From Glandiceps talaboti (taxonomy: Eukaryota > Hemichordata > Enteropneusta > Spengelidae), in the NCBI RefSeq assembly GCF_964340395.1, contig NC_135565.1, positions 15,349,709 through 15,364,708 on the forward strand: DNA of 15,000 nt, given 5' to 3'. Positions 1-7,860 of the stretch are shown one piece after another. Within the stretch, counting starts at the first letter, position 1, and the number at the start of each line of letters is the position of its first letter. Below the pieces are notes generated by a model. That model saw only the letters and a program-made list of their open reading frames with translations, was not told the origin of the DNA and did no database searches. The translations under genes and the position numbers were made by a program.

Positions 1-32
<32 letters not shown>

Positions 33-73
33 GTGTGTGTTTGTTTGCGTGTGTCAGTGTATGTCTGTGTGTC
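1..73. repeat. TA then GT microsatellite
   Basis: About 30 bases of TA dinucleotide run straight into GT-rich sequence (GTGTGTGTGT, then TTTG, GCGT and TCAGTG interruptions). The array is cut by the window edge, so its true length is unknown. It is a neutral simple repeat with no coding potential. Confidence 0.95.
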
Positions 74-202
74 TTTGTAAATGCATGTATATGCGAGATG
101 TAAAACTATGAGCACTGTATTTCTCACGGTTACCATGACTGTCGTTCTTGACTTGATATGCAGATTAGTATTGAGAATTATACATGGGTATACAGGTTTA
201 CC

Positions 203-259
203 TTAACATGGCCTTTGATTCCCATTAACTAATTGCTCATCAATATAAAACGTTCCACT
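203..259 (-). CDS. Candidate 3'-most exon fragment, receptor-like (uncertain)
   Basis: On the minus strand a good acceptor (TTCCCTGCAG) at 260-265 opens a phase-0 frame of 18 codons and a TAA stop. It starts SGTFYIDEQLVNG and ends NQRPC. The other two frames are closed by stops. The GtfyIDe.lvnG pattern recalls the G-x-x-x-x-D-x-x-G segment near the C-terminal end of ANF-receptor-type ligand-binding domains. It lies downstream of the other minus-strand candidate exons, as that domain's order would require. The TAA is odd: a full receptor should read on into a membrane segment. Either the true donor lies a few bases before the stop (GTTAAG is a weak candidate), the product is truncated, or the match is chance. 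No AATAAA is seen downstream within the window. Confidence 0.22.
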   Translation of the reverse strand, partial: SGTFYIDEQLVNGNQRPC

Positions 260-269
260 CTGCAGGGAA

Positions 270-750
270 CCAGTATTGATAATATATTTGTCTATATCCT
301 TTGATATGCCACGAGTACAATGAATAATTTATGATAACAAATACGGACAATTAGTAACTTCAGAATAATTATCCGTTTATTCCTTAGTGTCATGATCACT
401 CTTTTTCTATACAGATCTAAAATATTGACCATATGTGACTCGTGAGTTTTTCCACATTACTTACTAAGTTAGCTCAATAACATTTATTAATTAAATGACA
501 ATTACTAACCCACTAGCATTTACATAACACAAATTTTCACCACACCAGTATCAGCATTGGGATGACCCTATTTTTCATTATGTTTCTCATTACTTTTTCA
601 TGGCAACTATGGGTCCTTCGGGCGATTTAAAAAAGGGGAAAAATTAAAAAATCATCTTCTTCATGTTTCTCTCTATCTTCTTTTTATTGGATTCCTGGTA
701 ACAAGCCCTTTCCCAGCTTCTCTACACAATTGGCATGCATGTTCTCAGCC
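270..750. other. Non-coding stretch, intron-like
   Basis: AT-rich sequence in which I see no convincing exon. If the flanking minus-strand exons belong to one ligand-binding domain, about 50 residues between them are unaccounted for. I searched this interval for the missing piece without success. Confidence 0.5.
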
Positions 751-755
751 CCTAC

Positions 756-870
756 TTGAATAACTTCTGTCATGAAAGAAATGATCTGTTCCTGAACAAG
801 TGTCGTCGTCATTATGACTGTAGCTGACGTCGACAGTTCAGACACTTGCTTATTCTTGCCAGGAAGGGCA
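756..870 (-). CDS. Candidate exon, ANF-receptor-like ligand-binding domain
   Basis: Minus-strand frame of 38 codons preceded by one split-codon base. It begins after the acceptor GCGGAACAG (upstream stretch pyrimidine-rich) and ends at CAA|GTAGGG in phase 0. The frame stays open to a TAA at 684, so the donor is not certain. The protein contains KQVSELSTSATVIMTTT and QEQIISFMTEVIQ. In ANF-type domains the corresponding place has a helix, an I-T-x-x strand-like stretch, then a helix of the form F-x-x-x-V, and this segment fits that order. It is more GC-rich than its surroundings, as expected for coding DNA. Alternative: an unrelated exon or a chance ORF. It sits between the 2316-2441 and 203-259 candidates on the same strand, about 1.4 kb from the former. 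Confidence 0.32.
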
Positions 871-880
871 CTGTTCCGCA

Positions 881-1420
881 AAATATTAAGGGCGGGCGAA
901 AATAAAAATATATTTTTTTATTTTGATGTCGGAGCTGTAAATGTAGATCGGTCGGGTAATGAGAAGCAGAAAAACAACAGGGTCACCCTTATCATTATTG
1001 TCAATATTGATAAATGACAAACTACCATAGATATCCTACACTTTTAGCTCTTAGAAGGGTGAAGGGTTACTCCCAGAAACGTCAGCTATTTTAGACTTGC
1101 TGGACCATGAATATTTTATCTGAATAGCTTTACTGTGCATGTGCTTTACGCGACTAATATTATCATGTTATCATAATCTAGATGAACATTACTACCAGAA
1201 AGCTCTCAGATGTCCACCAGGGATTTTTGAATGGGCTACAGAGAATAGTAGTTTACAATATTAGAAAAGTAATGTCAAGTACCTCGTCTTTGGAATCAAT
1301 CAGCTTAATTTAAGGGCCTGGCTCATGGAATACAATGCATTCATATTATATCAATAAACAAGATGTCCATACAAATGAAAATCACTACCGTAGATAATCG
1401 TACACCTCACATTCCTTCAC
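881..1420. other. No gene seen
   Basis: AT-rich unique sequence with scattered stops in all frames. The plus-strand ORF at 814-1017 has no coding character and overlaps the better minus-strand candidate. No repeats or RNA genes are evident. Confidence 0.5.
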
Positions 1421-1486
1421 CTGGTAATTGTGACGTATCCGTATACATACGTCACAGAGTCAAAAGGTGACATGTTTAATTACCAG
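1421..1486. repeat. Nested inverted repeat with CRE-like half sites
   Basis: The inner pair is GTGACGTAT (1430-1438) and ATACGTCAC (1447-1455), a perfect 9-bp stem with an 8-base loop. The outer pair is CTGGTAATT (1421-1429) and AATTACCAG (1478-1486), also a perfect 9-bp match, extended by one mismatch to CACCTGG/CCAGTG. The two stems abut on the left arm and are separated by 22 bases on the right. TGACGTA is close to a CREB/ATF half site. It could be a small foldback element remnant, a structured RNA or a binding-site pair. Confidence 0.6.
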
Positions 1487-1489
1487 TGT

Positions 1490-2090
1490 TTACAGTATGC
1501 GAATACTTAATGTATCGAAGTCAACGACCCAAATCCACAAAGGTTTCTAAACTTTCAAAATTAGATTTAGGATTGTAATTCCAGAAACGTTGTCACCTTT
1601 AACAATCGTTGAGAACTTTATGGTTGCTGACCTGATTGCTACGTAAGGGGAATGATTTTAAATCTTTAAAGAATTCTTTCCGCGCGCAACTGTTGGGAAA
1701 GGAAGCGTAAGTATGCAGTGAATTACCAAAGGGTTAAATAGACTGGAAAATTCAATAGATAAGTACATGCTTTTGGGACATTCAGCATGCTATGTGAAAT
1801 CAGCCAAACGTACTATTGCAACAGCATAATTGATTATACACTACCGACCTACAATATCACTAAAAGGACAATATAACTACATTTGTAGGACTGTTTGTTT
1901 AAAAGTTCTAACAATCATCATTATAGTGCAACGTTGAACAACAAAAATATGGAAAATATTTATACCCCGGTCGTTCTACGTCATGGAACGCACGTCTCAT
2001 GTCATGCGCACGACAACACATGTCTTTATCATTGGTTCTGCTGTGTTCGAAAAATGAGTCAAAATTGTGATTACTTCCCCCGATTTTTCG
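1490..2090. other. No gene seen
   Basis: AT-rich unique sequence. A GTAAGT follows GGAAGC at 1706 on the plus strand, but no exon with a good acceptor precedes it. The 89-codon plus ORF at 1895-2164 runs into the foldback element and shows no recognisable domain. Confidence 0.5.
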
Positions 2091-2091
2091 T

Positions 2092-2292
2092 CGATATTAC
2101 TGGCGCTGGTGTAATTATATTATTTCCCGATATTATTCTTTATTCAGCCGGAAAATACTCGTGACCTAGGGGTTTTGTCACTACTCGACTAGCGACTGGC
2201 AGTCACAAAGCCCCTTAGGTCACTCGTATTTTGCTTGGTTGAATGAAGAAAAATATTGGGGAGTAATATATAATGATGATGTCATATAATAC
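2092..2292. mobile_element. Palindromic foldback (MITE-like) element
   Basis: Two arms of roughly 65-70 bases face each other around a centre at about 2192. The innermost arms are GTGACCTAGGGGTTTTGT (2161-2178) and ACAAAGCCCCTTAGGTCAC (2205-2223). Similarity then continues outward: ATACTCGTGACC faces GGTCACTCGTAT, TTTATTCAGCC faces GGTTGAATGAA, and CCCGATATTATT faces AATATTGGGG. By eye the arms agree at about 80%. The loop (2179-2204) is itself partly palindromic around CGACTAGCG. No transposase frame is present, so it would be a non-autonomous element or the hairpin relic of one. Outer ends and target-site duplication are not clear. It lies in a presumed intron next to the 2316-2441 candidate exon. 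Confidence 0.65.
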
Positions 2293-2315
2293 AACAGGGC
2301 ATTGGTTCTTATTAC

Positions 2316-2441
2316 TTTACACCCCTCTATATTTAACAGGACGGTTGTGATATTATACCCGTTAGCAAACATTGTTAACAAACGTCCCTCAATATACTGA
2401 GAACAAGCAATGATATAAATGCGCACTCTCGTCTTCTGTTC
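2316..2441 (-). CDS. Candidate exon, ANF-receptor-like ligand-binding domain
   Basis: Minus-strand frame of 42 codons, phase 0 at both proposed ends: acceptor AAACTTAAG|GAACAG, donor TGTAAA|GTAATA. The frame is open much further both ways (2220-2525), so boundaries are approximate. It contains RVRIYIIACS, then GRLLTMFANGYNI and TTVLLNIEG. The order R-V-x-I-x-x-x-x-C, a helix with L-L-x-x-F-x-x-G-Y, then a hydrophobic strand V-L-L-N-I is the classic second-lobe pattern of ANF-receptor domains, where it reads like RVIIxxC...ILxxAxxLGL...YVFI. This is the most family-like piece in the window. In such a domain it should follow the W-D-D segment of the 3489-3586 exon, which it does on the same strand. 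Family assignment is by pattern only, and the exact subfamily is unknown. Confidence 0.42.
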
Positions 2442-3068
2442 CTTAAGTTTGCAAATTAAAACGACATTTGGAACCATATCAAGTCTTGTTATAATGTTTA
2501 GGCCAAAGCTTTGAAGATTATCCACGCAAAGTATACTCAGAGGTAGGTTACTATTAATAGAATATCTTTAGAGCTGTTAAACCGTGCTTTAAATATGATT
2601 ATACCCTGATTAAGCCTGTCTGTAATTTGAAGAATCTTAGAAGCATTTAAACTTTGACCTTTGGGTTGTGTTTAAGAAACCGTTATCCAATACACTGTGT
2701 TAAATTTAGTATAAGGTGCAATATTGTACAATCACACTGACATATTGTATCAATGGCTACCAAATATGTATAATTAAATAGTACATCAATTATTAATTAA
2801 TATACCATTTGGCATATCAATAATTAAATATTGATCACTGATTAAATAAAAGATTAATATTGAATAATATATATCTGAAGTAAGTATTGTATCAGTGATA
2901 TAATATTTAATATGCACCAACGATTACTTCTATCACTGCCCGTTTATATTTAGCCTTTGCACTGCAGTATACTGTTGGAAAGATTGTTGCATACCTGTAT
3001 GAAAATGAGCGCATGATTGGTCCCTATACATGACATTGCTTGAGCACCCATTATATATATTTTTTGAA
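2442..3068. other. Intron-like AT-rich stretch
   Basis: Between two candidate exons on the minus strand. If the ligand-binding domain is intact, roughly 40 residues should be encoded here or in the repeat array next to it. A minus-strand acceptor at 2995 (TTTTCATACAG) opens VCNNLSNSILQCKG before a stop, but no good donor precedes that stop. Confidence 0.4.
2760..2911. repeat. Two adjacent AT-rich inverted repeats
   Basis: The first pair, CCAAATATGTATAATTAAAT against its imperfect complement ending ATACCATTTGG, lies at about 2760-2814. The second pair, TAAATATTGATCACTGATTA at 2825-2848 against GTATCAGTGATATAATATTT at about 2887-2911, matches in roughly 20 of 24 positions. AT-rich DNA yields weak palindromes by chance, but the CACTGAT/ATCAGTG core makes the second more credible. 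Confidence 0.45.
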
Positions 3069-3371
3069 CAAAAATCTTACCAACAATGTTACATTTCATT
3101 GTCTGGCTTTACAAAATTCTTAATAACATTGTAACATTTTATCACCCGATCCAACGAAAATCTTGCCAACAGCGTTACATTTTATTGTCTTGTTTTTAAA
3201 AGAATCTGACCAATATTGCTACATTTTATCGTTTGACTTGATAATTTTTTAAACTAAAATTGCTACGTTTTATCGTCTCGCTCAGCAAATATTTTTGTTG
3301 GTAAGATTTTTGTCGACCAAGCCAATAAAATGTTGCAGAGTTAGTAAGATTCGATCCAGACGACATTTTGT
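3069..3371. repeat. Degenerate ~43-bp repeat array with orientation flip
   Basis: About five forward units start near 3069, 3112, 3152, 3199 and 3241. Each has the form AATCTTACCAACATTGCTAC followed by ATTTTATCGTCTGGCTT, with heavy divergence. From about 3286 the units run the other way: TTGTTGGTAAGATTTTTG (3293-3310), then one complete inverted unit (3316-3353), then ATCCAGACGACATTTTG. The junction near 3285 is a head-to-head arrangement. A second locus with the same unit lies at 11014-11310, so this is a dispersed family and not a local expansion. Confidence 0.7.
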
Positions 3372-3488
3372 TTCAGGTTTCAAGAATTCAAGTGAGATGA
3401 CGTCATATGAAGAAAGCTTCACGCGAAATATGTAAATAAATGATGTAATTCTTGTGAATATTCAAAGAGAAATATGCAAATGACTTAC

Positions 3489-3586
3489 ATCATCCCAGGT
3501 AAAATTCATGAGAGGTCTGATCAAGGTGAAGGCATCGCTGAGTTTAACATCAACAAGGTTGGGTAATACTGCTGAGATTTTGGGTC
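3489..3586 (-). CDS. Exon, ANF-receptor-like ligand-binding domain (best-supported exon)
   Basis: Minus strand, 98 bases. Acceptor CTTGTCTCTTCCTACAG and donor GATGAT|GTAAGTCA are both near-consensus. Only one phase is open: two split-codon bases (GA) plus 32 codons, ending in phase 0. The other two phases hit stops. The peptide begins PKISAVLPNLVDVKLSDAF and ends TLIRPLMNFTWDD. The tail resembles the helix leading to F-x-W-x-x-V in ANF-type ligand-binding domains (compare L-L-x-x-F-G-W-x-x-V), which precedes the second lobe. Members act outside the cell as ligand sensors on receptor guanylate cyclases, glutamate receptors and class C GPCRs; which of these is undetermined. Its 5' phase fits the 5276-5356 exon, giving a GGA glycine codon across a 1.7-kb intron. 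Confidence 0.52.
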
Positions 3587-3821
3587 CTGTAGGAAGAGAC
3601 AAGAAACACATACTTAAATACCATTCCCGATAGTTGTCCTCTAACCAACCTACATCTATTAAAACAATAATAAATTAAGAAACTAACGAATCAGTCATTC
3701 ACATTTCGTAGTATAAATACGAAACCGTGGTATGAGAATAAATGAATGAGTATATGACCATAAAGTGACATAATGGCACTGATCTATACACACGTGCGAG
3801 CGTCCGCACATACACAGTGAC

Positions 3822-3875
3822 ACATCCACACCCACTCACCCATATACACACCATACACACGCCGCAAACACGCAG

Positions 3876-3960
<85 letters not shown>

Positions 3961-4082
3961 TATTTTATGTATGTGTGTGTGCGAGTGTATATATATCTCA
4001 AACTTTCACTTTGTCATATTCACACCCACATCGACACCCACTCACTCATATACACAACGTACACACGCAAACACGCAGTGTA

Positions 4083-4157
<75 letters not shown>

Positions 4158-4179
4158 AACTTTCACTTTGTCATATTCA
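3822..4179. repeat. Tandem duplication of a CA-rich/TA array/flank module
   Basis: A module of CA-rich sequence (CCCACTCAC, CATATACACA, AACACGCAGTGT), a TA array and the flank CAAACTTTCACTTTGTCATA occurs twice. The flanks lie at 3999-4022 and 4156-4179, the CCCACTCAC markers at 3831 and 4037. TA arrays fill about 3886-3962 and 4080-4155. The copies differ mainly in array length (marker-to-flank distance 168 versus 119 bases). Plus-strand ORFs here are runs of IYIYIY from the TA arrays and are not genes. Confidence 0.85.
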
Positions 4180-4392
4180 TGTGGCTGAAGCTATTACTTA
4201 TTGACAATGCTGTATAACAGTAAAAAGATAAACTAAATTAGTGAGACAATTATATACATGTATATGACTACAAACGAGATCCATTTACTAAAGTCAACAA
4301 TAATTAAATACGTCCATGTCAATAATGTAAATTCCCCGTTTCATGATAATGATAATCAATGTGTATTCGTAAAAGCTGAATTCGATCGTTAT

Positions 4393-4481
4393 TTAGTCAG
4401 CAAAGTAATTGCCTGTATATCCTTTCATCGAACTTATAGCATCAACATTGAGGACCTCAATAATAGATGTCAGCGAGATTC
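4393..4481 (-). CDS. Candidate small exon ending in a stop (weak)
   Basis: Minus strand. An acceptor (GTTCTTGTACAG) is followed by two split-codon bases and 28 codons to a TAA. The peptide begins ISLTSIIEVLNVDAISS and ends MKGYTGNYFAD. The other phases stop at once. Its entry phase is the same as that of the 3489 exon, so it could be an alternative terminal exon after 5276-5356. The MKGYTGNYFAD tail vaguely recalls the G-x-T-G-x-x-x-x-D motif late in ANF-type domains, but that would be out of order here. A chance ORF remains quite possible. Confidence 0.18.
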
Positions 4482-4514
4482 CTGTACAAGAACGTACGAG
4501 TACGTAGTGATATA

Positions 4515-4860
4515 ATGATGATAGGTGGATGATGTAAGAATTCCAAATTATTTCCATGTCAGGGGTCTTTGTTTTAGTTTTTGCAATGTCTGGATTACAG
4601 CAATATCGTCATCAAACAGGAAACCATATGCCTACGAGTAGCATGGTGGTTGATATCGGGTAAGCCATTAACACTTGAAATGACATGGATGATTTACCCT
4701 AGCGATTAGCACTATCATCATCAAATCTTGTAGGTGTCATTTATAATTAATACACTGTCTCCTGTGTACAGCTAAGCTACCATAGAGACATAGATTTCTT
4801 GATAGGTTTCTGACATAAATCACAGAGAGGAATAAGAGAATGTTCGTATTTTTACTACCT
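4515..4860. other. No gene seen
   Basis: Unique AT-rich sequence between candidate exons. Stops occur in all frames and I found no acceptor/donor pair bounding an open frame. The plus ORF at 4258-4515, just before it, shows no recognisable domain. Confidence 0.45.
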
Positions 4861-4870
4861 ACCCGACACA

Positions 4871-4953
4871 GTGTGTGTGTGTGTGCGTGCGTGCGTGTGT
4901 GCGTGCGTGCGTGCGTGTGTGCGTGCGTGCGTGTGTGTGTGTGTGTGTGTGTA
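4871..4953. repeat. GT/GCGT microsatellite
   Basis: Uninterrupted alternation of GT and GCGT units over about 83 bases, ending in pure GT. Alternating purine-pyrimidine of this kind can adopt Z-DNA. The minus-strand ORF of HTHTHTHARTHA across it is an artefact of the repeat. Confidence 0.95.
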
Positions 4954-5047
4954 TCTGATAGACAAATACACTTAGACATATAGTGTGATAGAAGGAGAAC
5001 GGGCAGACAGGCGGGACGAAGGACAGACAGAGAGACTAACGGAATGA

Positions 5048-5084
5048 TATATGTATGTATGTATATATATATATATGTATATAT

Positions 5085-5140
<56 letters not shown>
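5048..5140. repeat. TATG/TA/GATA compound microsatellite
   Basis: TATG units, a TA run, then about 13 perfect GATA units (5086-5138). It is a simple tetranucleotide array, likely polymorphic in length. Confidence 0.95.
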
Positions 5141-5275
5141 AGAGATATATAGATAATTGACTTGATACATACTGATTATCGAACCGAGGATGTGACAGCT
5201 TTTAATACACTTAACAAGTATAATAAAATCTGTTAATTTCTTAATTTGAAAGTTATTACGTTTAGATTACCTCAC

Positions 5276-5356
5276 CTGGGAAATCATGAAACATATCATG
5301 CACGTTATCGTCATATTGAAATGCTACGTAAATACCGAAGTGGCCTTGTTTAACAC
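5276..5356 (-). CDS. Candidate exon, ANF-receptor-like ligand-binding domain
   Basis: Minus strand. The donor is TTCCCAG|GTGAGG. The frame is two bases, 26 codons, then one base (G). It reads VKQGHFGIYVAFQYDDNV and then HDMFHDFP. The acceptor CCTCTGGAG (or AACAAG 12 bases further in, same phase) is mediocre, and a TGA in this frame just upstream forces a start about here. The H-F-G-I-Y-V-A segment fits the place where ANF-type domains have H-W-N-I-P-x-x-x, followed by a variable loop before the P...F-x-W segment supplied by 3489-3586. The phases join exactly (G + GA), a one-in-three chance if unrelated. Function would be extracellular ligand binding. Confidence 0.36.
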
Positions 5357-6190
5357 CTCCAGAGGAATTTCAAAACTGTTTTCATTGCATTTCGTTGTGT
5401 TGATATGGGATCACAAGGGTTGCTACGTGTAAAATTCCTTGCTCTCTGTTGTCAACAATATAGCAACTACACCGGTCTACAGGTCAACGTCTTGTATTGG
5501 TAGACAGCGTGTGTATGTCTAAAGTCGGTAGTCAACAACGTTAAAATCACAATTACGTGTGTATTGTACTGATCAAGAGGTTGAGGTCTTGTGTTCGTAG
5601 ATAACGTGTATTCTGTAAATCTACGTTTGACATAAAGCAGCTGCCATTAAACTTTAGTACAATACGTGCTGAAGCAATGTTTAGAGGTTAGCTTATACAA
5701 TGTTTTGAAGCATTTCAATTCATCAACTGATGTCACAGAGGAAAGGCACCATTGATCATTGATGCAATCTCCTTAAAACCACTACTTCCATGTAGGCATT
5801 ACATAAAACAGTATTTATAGCCTTTGCCGTTTTGGTAATATATTGTCTATCTGCCCTTCGACTGATAGTGATGAATCATCGGTGGGACTTTGTCTCAATA
5901 TATCACTTAAACCACTAACTGTATATTGACAGTATGTATATATGGCATTATTAATTTTATAGCTGGCAAGGAGCTGTTCTCACAGGTCTCACAGATTGCT
6001 TCGGTTACATTCACTTTTGGGTATTAACGGATTGATTTAGGTGTGCGACTTTTCCAGTCAAATCTGAAATACTGTATTTTTTCCCCAATATACATGAAAG
6101 TTGCCAAAATAATGAGTGATGTGAAAAATTTAAATGGCGAAAACAGCCATTACGTTGTGTTTGTAATTTATCGTATAGAGTTGTAGACTG
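5357..6190. other. No gene seen; weak 97-bp direct repeat
   Basis: Mostly unique sequence. A weak direct repeat with 97-bp spacing starts at 5482 (GGTCAACGTCTTGTATTGG) and 5579 (GGTTGAGGTCTTGTGTTCG) and runs for about 35 bases. A small minus-strand frame at about 5568-5623 has splice-like ends but no fitting phase. No further exon of the receptor-like gene was recognised. Confidence 0.4.
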
Positions 6191-6197
6191 TAATACG

Positions 6198-6292
6198 TCG
6201 TGTTGTTCAGCCCTATCAGGATTCTAAACCACGACCCGAGTGCTGGCTGATAGCAAGGCACGAATGTCCTATCTTACCAGACTAAGTAAAGT
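6198..6292 (-). repeat. Possible tRNA-derived SINE remnant
   Basis: On the minus strand the sequence has TTAGTCTGGTAAGATAGGAC followed about 40 bases later by GGTCGTGGTTTAGAATCCT. The latter resembles a Pol III B box (GGTTCRANYCC) inside a T-arm context, and the former a decayed A-box/D-arm region. It does not fold as an intact tRNA by eye. No poly-A tail or target duplication was found, so it may be a fragment. Alternative: chance similarity. Confidence 0.3.
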
Positions 6293-6654
6293 TTGTGTAC
6301 AGTGGAAAGTATAACACATACGGCCAAACACACACCTAAACATAAAATACATCACATACATTACTTAAACTTGTGTGCATGACCAGATCAACCTTACCAA
6401 GTTGTATTATCGTGTACATTGTCTGCATCAACTTTTCCAGTGGCTGGTGTGCTTCACATTACTGAGATTACAACCATCGGTGCAATGTTTAAATCGAAGT
6501 GTGCAGATTTTGACTTGCCACATAGTACTCCTCTCACTATCAGACATCATAATTTTAATATGCGTGGATATTCTAGGTGAATTTGATTACTTGTAATGTA
6601 AATAAACATTTGACATTAATCATGCTGTGAAATTCTAAGCATTTTTCTTTCAGT

Positions 6655-6853
6655 TGAGTTGAGGAAAGTGAAACTGACCAATTCAAATACTCATGATAAA
6701 GAACGAATGACAATTCTCCTATCAATGATTTTAGAGGTCATTGTACGAACGATACGCAACATAAGACTGTCTTTACCATTCCAAAAACGCATCTTGAATC
6801 AAGAAAAAGCCATTTGGGAAATTGTGGCGGTAAACATTACAAGCAGACGATAA
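6655..6853 (+). CDS. Candidate exon of unknown product (weak)
   Basis: Plus strand. A strong acceptor (GCATTTTTCTTTCAG, ending at 6654) is followed by two split-codon bases and an open frame to a TAA at 6851-6853. The other two phases stop within a few codons. The peptide starts ELRKVKLTNSNTHDKERM and has a hydrophobic patch TILLSMILEVIV. I do not recognise it. It may be a terminal exon, or an internal one using GTGGCG|GTAAAC near 6829. Possibly chance. Confidence 0.22.
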
Positions 6854-7000
6854 TTGTACCAGATGAAAGAGTGATGCATTCTACCGATAATTTAGGCTGA
6901 CAGCTAGAGTCTCGGACCATTGAAAACACTGAATGAACAGGTAATTCAGAATTACTGAACGCACAGACGTACAGACTCAGACATAAAGACACATGCACAA

Positions 7001-7151
7001 ATACATACATACATACATACATACATACATACATACATACATACATACATACACGCACGCACACACACACATATACATACATACATACATACATACATAT
7101 ACATACATACATACATACATACATACATACATGCATACATACATACATACT
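7001..7151. repeat. CATA tetranucleotide microsatellite
   Basis: About 150 bases of ATAC repeats, interrupted once by a CGCACGCACACACACAC stretch near 7053-7069 and by CATATACATA units. The minus-strand ORFs MYVCMYVC are translations of the repeat and not genes. Confidence 0.95.
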
Positions 7152-7750
7152 TGACGGTCATTTCTAAAGAAACAAATAAGGTAACCCTGGAAATTGAAAA
7201 TAACTGACGATTAACGTCATGCTAAGGTCCACTTATAAAGAAGAACTTTGGAGGTTCAATTGCCAAAATCAGAATGAAATAAAACCTCGCATATCGTCTT
7301 TTTACTCTTGAATATGACATTTCCCCCACGACAGCAAACACTATTCGTCATCTGTACTGTATTTTAATCAACAAGGGAATCAGTAAATTAACTTAGATGC
7401 AATCTCGAATGAATTTGCCTCCAGCCTAGGTTGGATTGTATATTGGATCAACGAACGTAATATGAAAAAAAAAACATTTGATATTACCAATAAAAACCTA
7501 CAAACATTATACAATCACCACTAATTCATATACTGGTTGTATGTTCAGAAATACTACTGTGTGACATGTGAAACTAAGTTTGAGTAAGTTAAGGGGACAC
7601 AAGTTGAGTTTATACATTTAGAGGCGTGATTATTTATTATTCGCAGTAATGTATTTACTGATTTAAGCATCACTTGCAGTTGACTGAACCCAAAGCTGGT
7701 ATTAAGATATATAACTTCTAGACGAACCAAGGACGAATGCAATTCATAAT
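7152..7750. other. No gene seen
   Basis: Unique AT-rich sequence. The minus-strand ORF at 7554-7856 extends into it, but only its upstream part (7753-7860) is framed by splice-like signals. Confidence 0.45.
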
Positions 7751-7752
7751 AC

Positions 7753-7860
7753 CTAAAAAATGTAGTGGAAATTCCTACTACGCAATCAGCTGTACTAACA
7801 ATGCCAGTAGACAATTGTAATGTCATATCGTACAATGTTTCTACCGACATTTGCATTATA
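7753..7860 (-). CDS. Candidate exon, possibly N-terminal part of a ligand-binding domain
   Basis: Minus strand, 108 bases, between a good acceptor (AAAACTGCTCTAG) and donor TTTTTTAG|GTATTA: one base, 35 codons, two bases. It contains SVETLYDMTLQL, then STADCVVGISTTFF. The hydrophobic V-V-G-x-S stretch after a short helix recalls the V-x-x-x-x-G-P-x-x-S element early in ANF-type domains, and the exon lies upstream of the other candidates on the same strand. Its exit phase (two bases) does not match the entry of 5276-5356 (also two bases), so a further exon would be needed. It may also be unrelated or a chance ORF. Confidence 0.22.

Noticed and set aside
2930-2994. Minus frame VCNNLSNSILQCKG after TTTTCATACAG
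   Set aside because: It would suit the missing part of the ligand-binding domain, but no credible donor occurs before its stop.
3817-4217. Three overlapping plus-strand ORFs of 77-123 codons
   Set aside because: They are translations of TA and CA arrays (IYIYIY, THIHT) with no protein-like content.
4737-4979. Minus-strand ORF with HTHTHARTHA
   Set aside because: Produced by the GT/GCGT array.
6837-7161. Minus-strand ORFs of YVCM repeats
   Set aside because: They are translations of the CATA microsatellite.
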